Of a stretch of DNA of 26,244 bases, positions 25,860 to 26,244 are shown one piece after another. The notes beneath the pieces are model-generated. The model saw nothing but the letters and a program-made list of their open reading frames with translations, was not told the origin of the DNA and made no database searches. Made by a program: the position numbers and the translations under genes. The DNA is taken from the NCBI GenBank assembly GCA_015501595.1, contig JADNRX010000700.1, positions 1 through 26,244 of the forward strand, read 5' to 3'. Within the stretch, counting starts at the first letter, position 1. Each line of letters begins with the position of its first letter. Origin of the DNA: Hymenopellis radicata. Its lineage: Eukaryota; Basidiomycota; Agaricomycetes; Agaricales; Physalacriaceae.

Positions 25860-26244
25860 ATACGCGAGACGACGTCTGCAATCTGCATGTCAAAAACAAT
25901 TTTGGAAGGTGACGTGGTGTTCGCGATATAGAGCACAATAATCCTTCCTGCCGTCGAAGAAGACCTTGCGGATACCATCCGACTCCAAAAGGTCAAATAT
26001 CGTCGAGGAAAGACAGACAGCGTCGAGGACATATGTGCGTGCGGAGGATGTCGTACGAAGCGTCATTATAGAGAGCGCCCGCCTTGTTCGCCAAGGTCTC
26101 GACTTTCAAAATCAACGATAAAAGGGTTGAATTAGCTCGGAGGTCGCTAACAGCTGCTTCCAACGAAGGAAATTCATCGCCAAGAGTGAAATCATGAACA
26201 AGAAGGTCGGTCGTCGTAGTGCTGGGGAGATCGCTGACAACTGA
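25860..26244 (-). pseudogene. Truncated second copy of the exonuclease gene, inverted
   Basis: Read on the minus strand from the window edge, this matches about 2529-2940 of the exonuclease gene at high nucleotide identity. Shared blocks include CAGCACTACGACGACCGACC, GAAGCAGCTGTTAGCGACCT, TCTTCTTCGACGGCAGGAAG and CAGATTGCAGACGTCGTCTC. It carries several small deletions (for example after CAGCGAT and in the LSSAQLRPIF region) and one-base changes that break the frame. Homology ends abruptly at 25860, within the segment encoding ADVVSR, about 80 bp from the tRNA. The 5' part may continue beyond the window. Confidence 0.9.

Noticed and set aside
1..26244. CRISPR array, rRNA, prophage or bacterial operon features
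   Set aside because: No regularly spaced repeats, rRNA motifs or Shine-Dalgarno-led operons; dense spliceosomal introns show a eukaryotic nuclear sequence.
1..26244. Starship-like giant transposon explanation for the arsenic cluster
   Set aside because: No DUF3435 tyrosine recombinase is visible and such elements are known from Ascomycota; the inverted exonuclease copies are not evidence of one.

Overview
The window looks like nuclear DNA of an agaricomycete (basidiomycete) fungus. Genes are split by many introns of about 46-64 nt with GTRNGY donors and CTNAY-like branch points, and several products are families typical of Agaricomycetes (F-box proteins, a DUF6534-type membrane protein, a Tad1-like LINE fragment). 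All calls come from reading the sequence and from memory of protein families; no search was run. Exon boundaries were placed by hand using splice consensus, phase and protein conservation.

Layout from left to right. 1-847 (-): conserved basidiomycete protein, partial, with two frame breaks. 1273-2456: a pair of diverged direct repeats flanking a LINE RNase H fragment. 2487-3705 (+): RNase D-like 3'-5' exonuclease gene with a nonsense codon inside its last catalytic motif; a second truncated copy lies inverted at 25860-26244. 3867-4399 (-): small membrane protein, with a degenerate inverted paralogue at 16805-17282 (+). 5028-6394 (-): sterol 3-keto reductase ERG27, intact in five exons. 6801-8260 (-) and 8835-10601 (-): two F-box proteins, each with one frame break. 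11468-12915 (+) and 13284-14714 (+): a tandem pair of phospholipid genes, an SLC1-type acyltransferase and a Pgc1-like glycerophosphodiester phosphodiesterase, both intact. 15438-16353 (+): unrecognised acidic protein.

The highlight is 17451-21515, which reads as an arsenic detoxification cluster. It holds an ACR3-type arsenite efflux carrier (-), a divergently transcribed cysteine-rich bZIP regulator (+), and an ArsM-type arsenite S-adenosylmethionine methyltransferase (+). ACR3 and the bZIP share a 153-bp bidirectional promoter. The arsM promoter carries a tandem duplication of about 69 bp. The layout recalls the yeast ARR1-ARR3 locus (bZIP next to ACR3), with a methyltransferase where yeast has an arsenate reductase. 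Regulation of the two enzymes by the bZIP is inference. A short-chain dehydrogenase follows (22087-23206, +), with one in-frame stop. A DUF6534-type membrane protein gene (23409-25236, -) and an intron-containing tRNA-Arg(UCG) (25697-25780, -) complete the window.

Two themes recur. First, single-base frame breaks or nonsense codons interrupt many otherwise well-conserved genes, while ERG27, SLC1, PGC1, the acidic protein, the bZIP and arsM are clean; this is either real decay or residual assembly error. Second, three introns appear to start with GC instead of GT, in ERG27, PGC1 and arsM.
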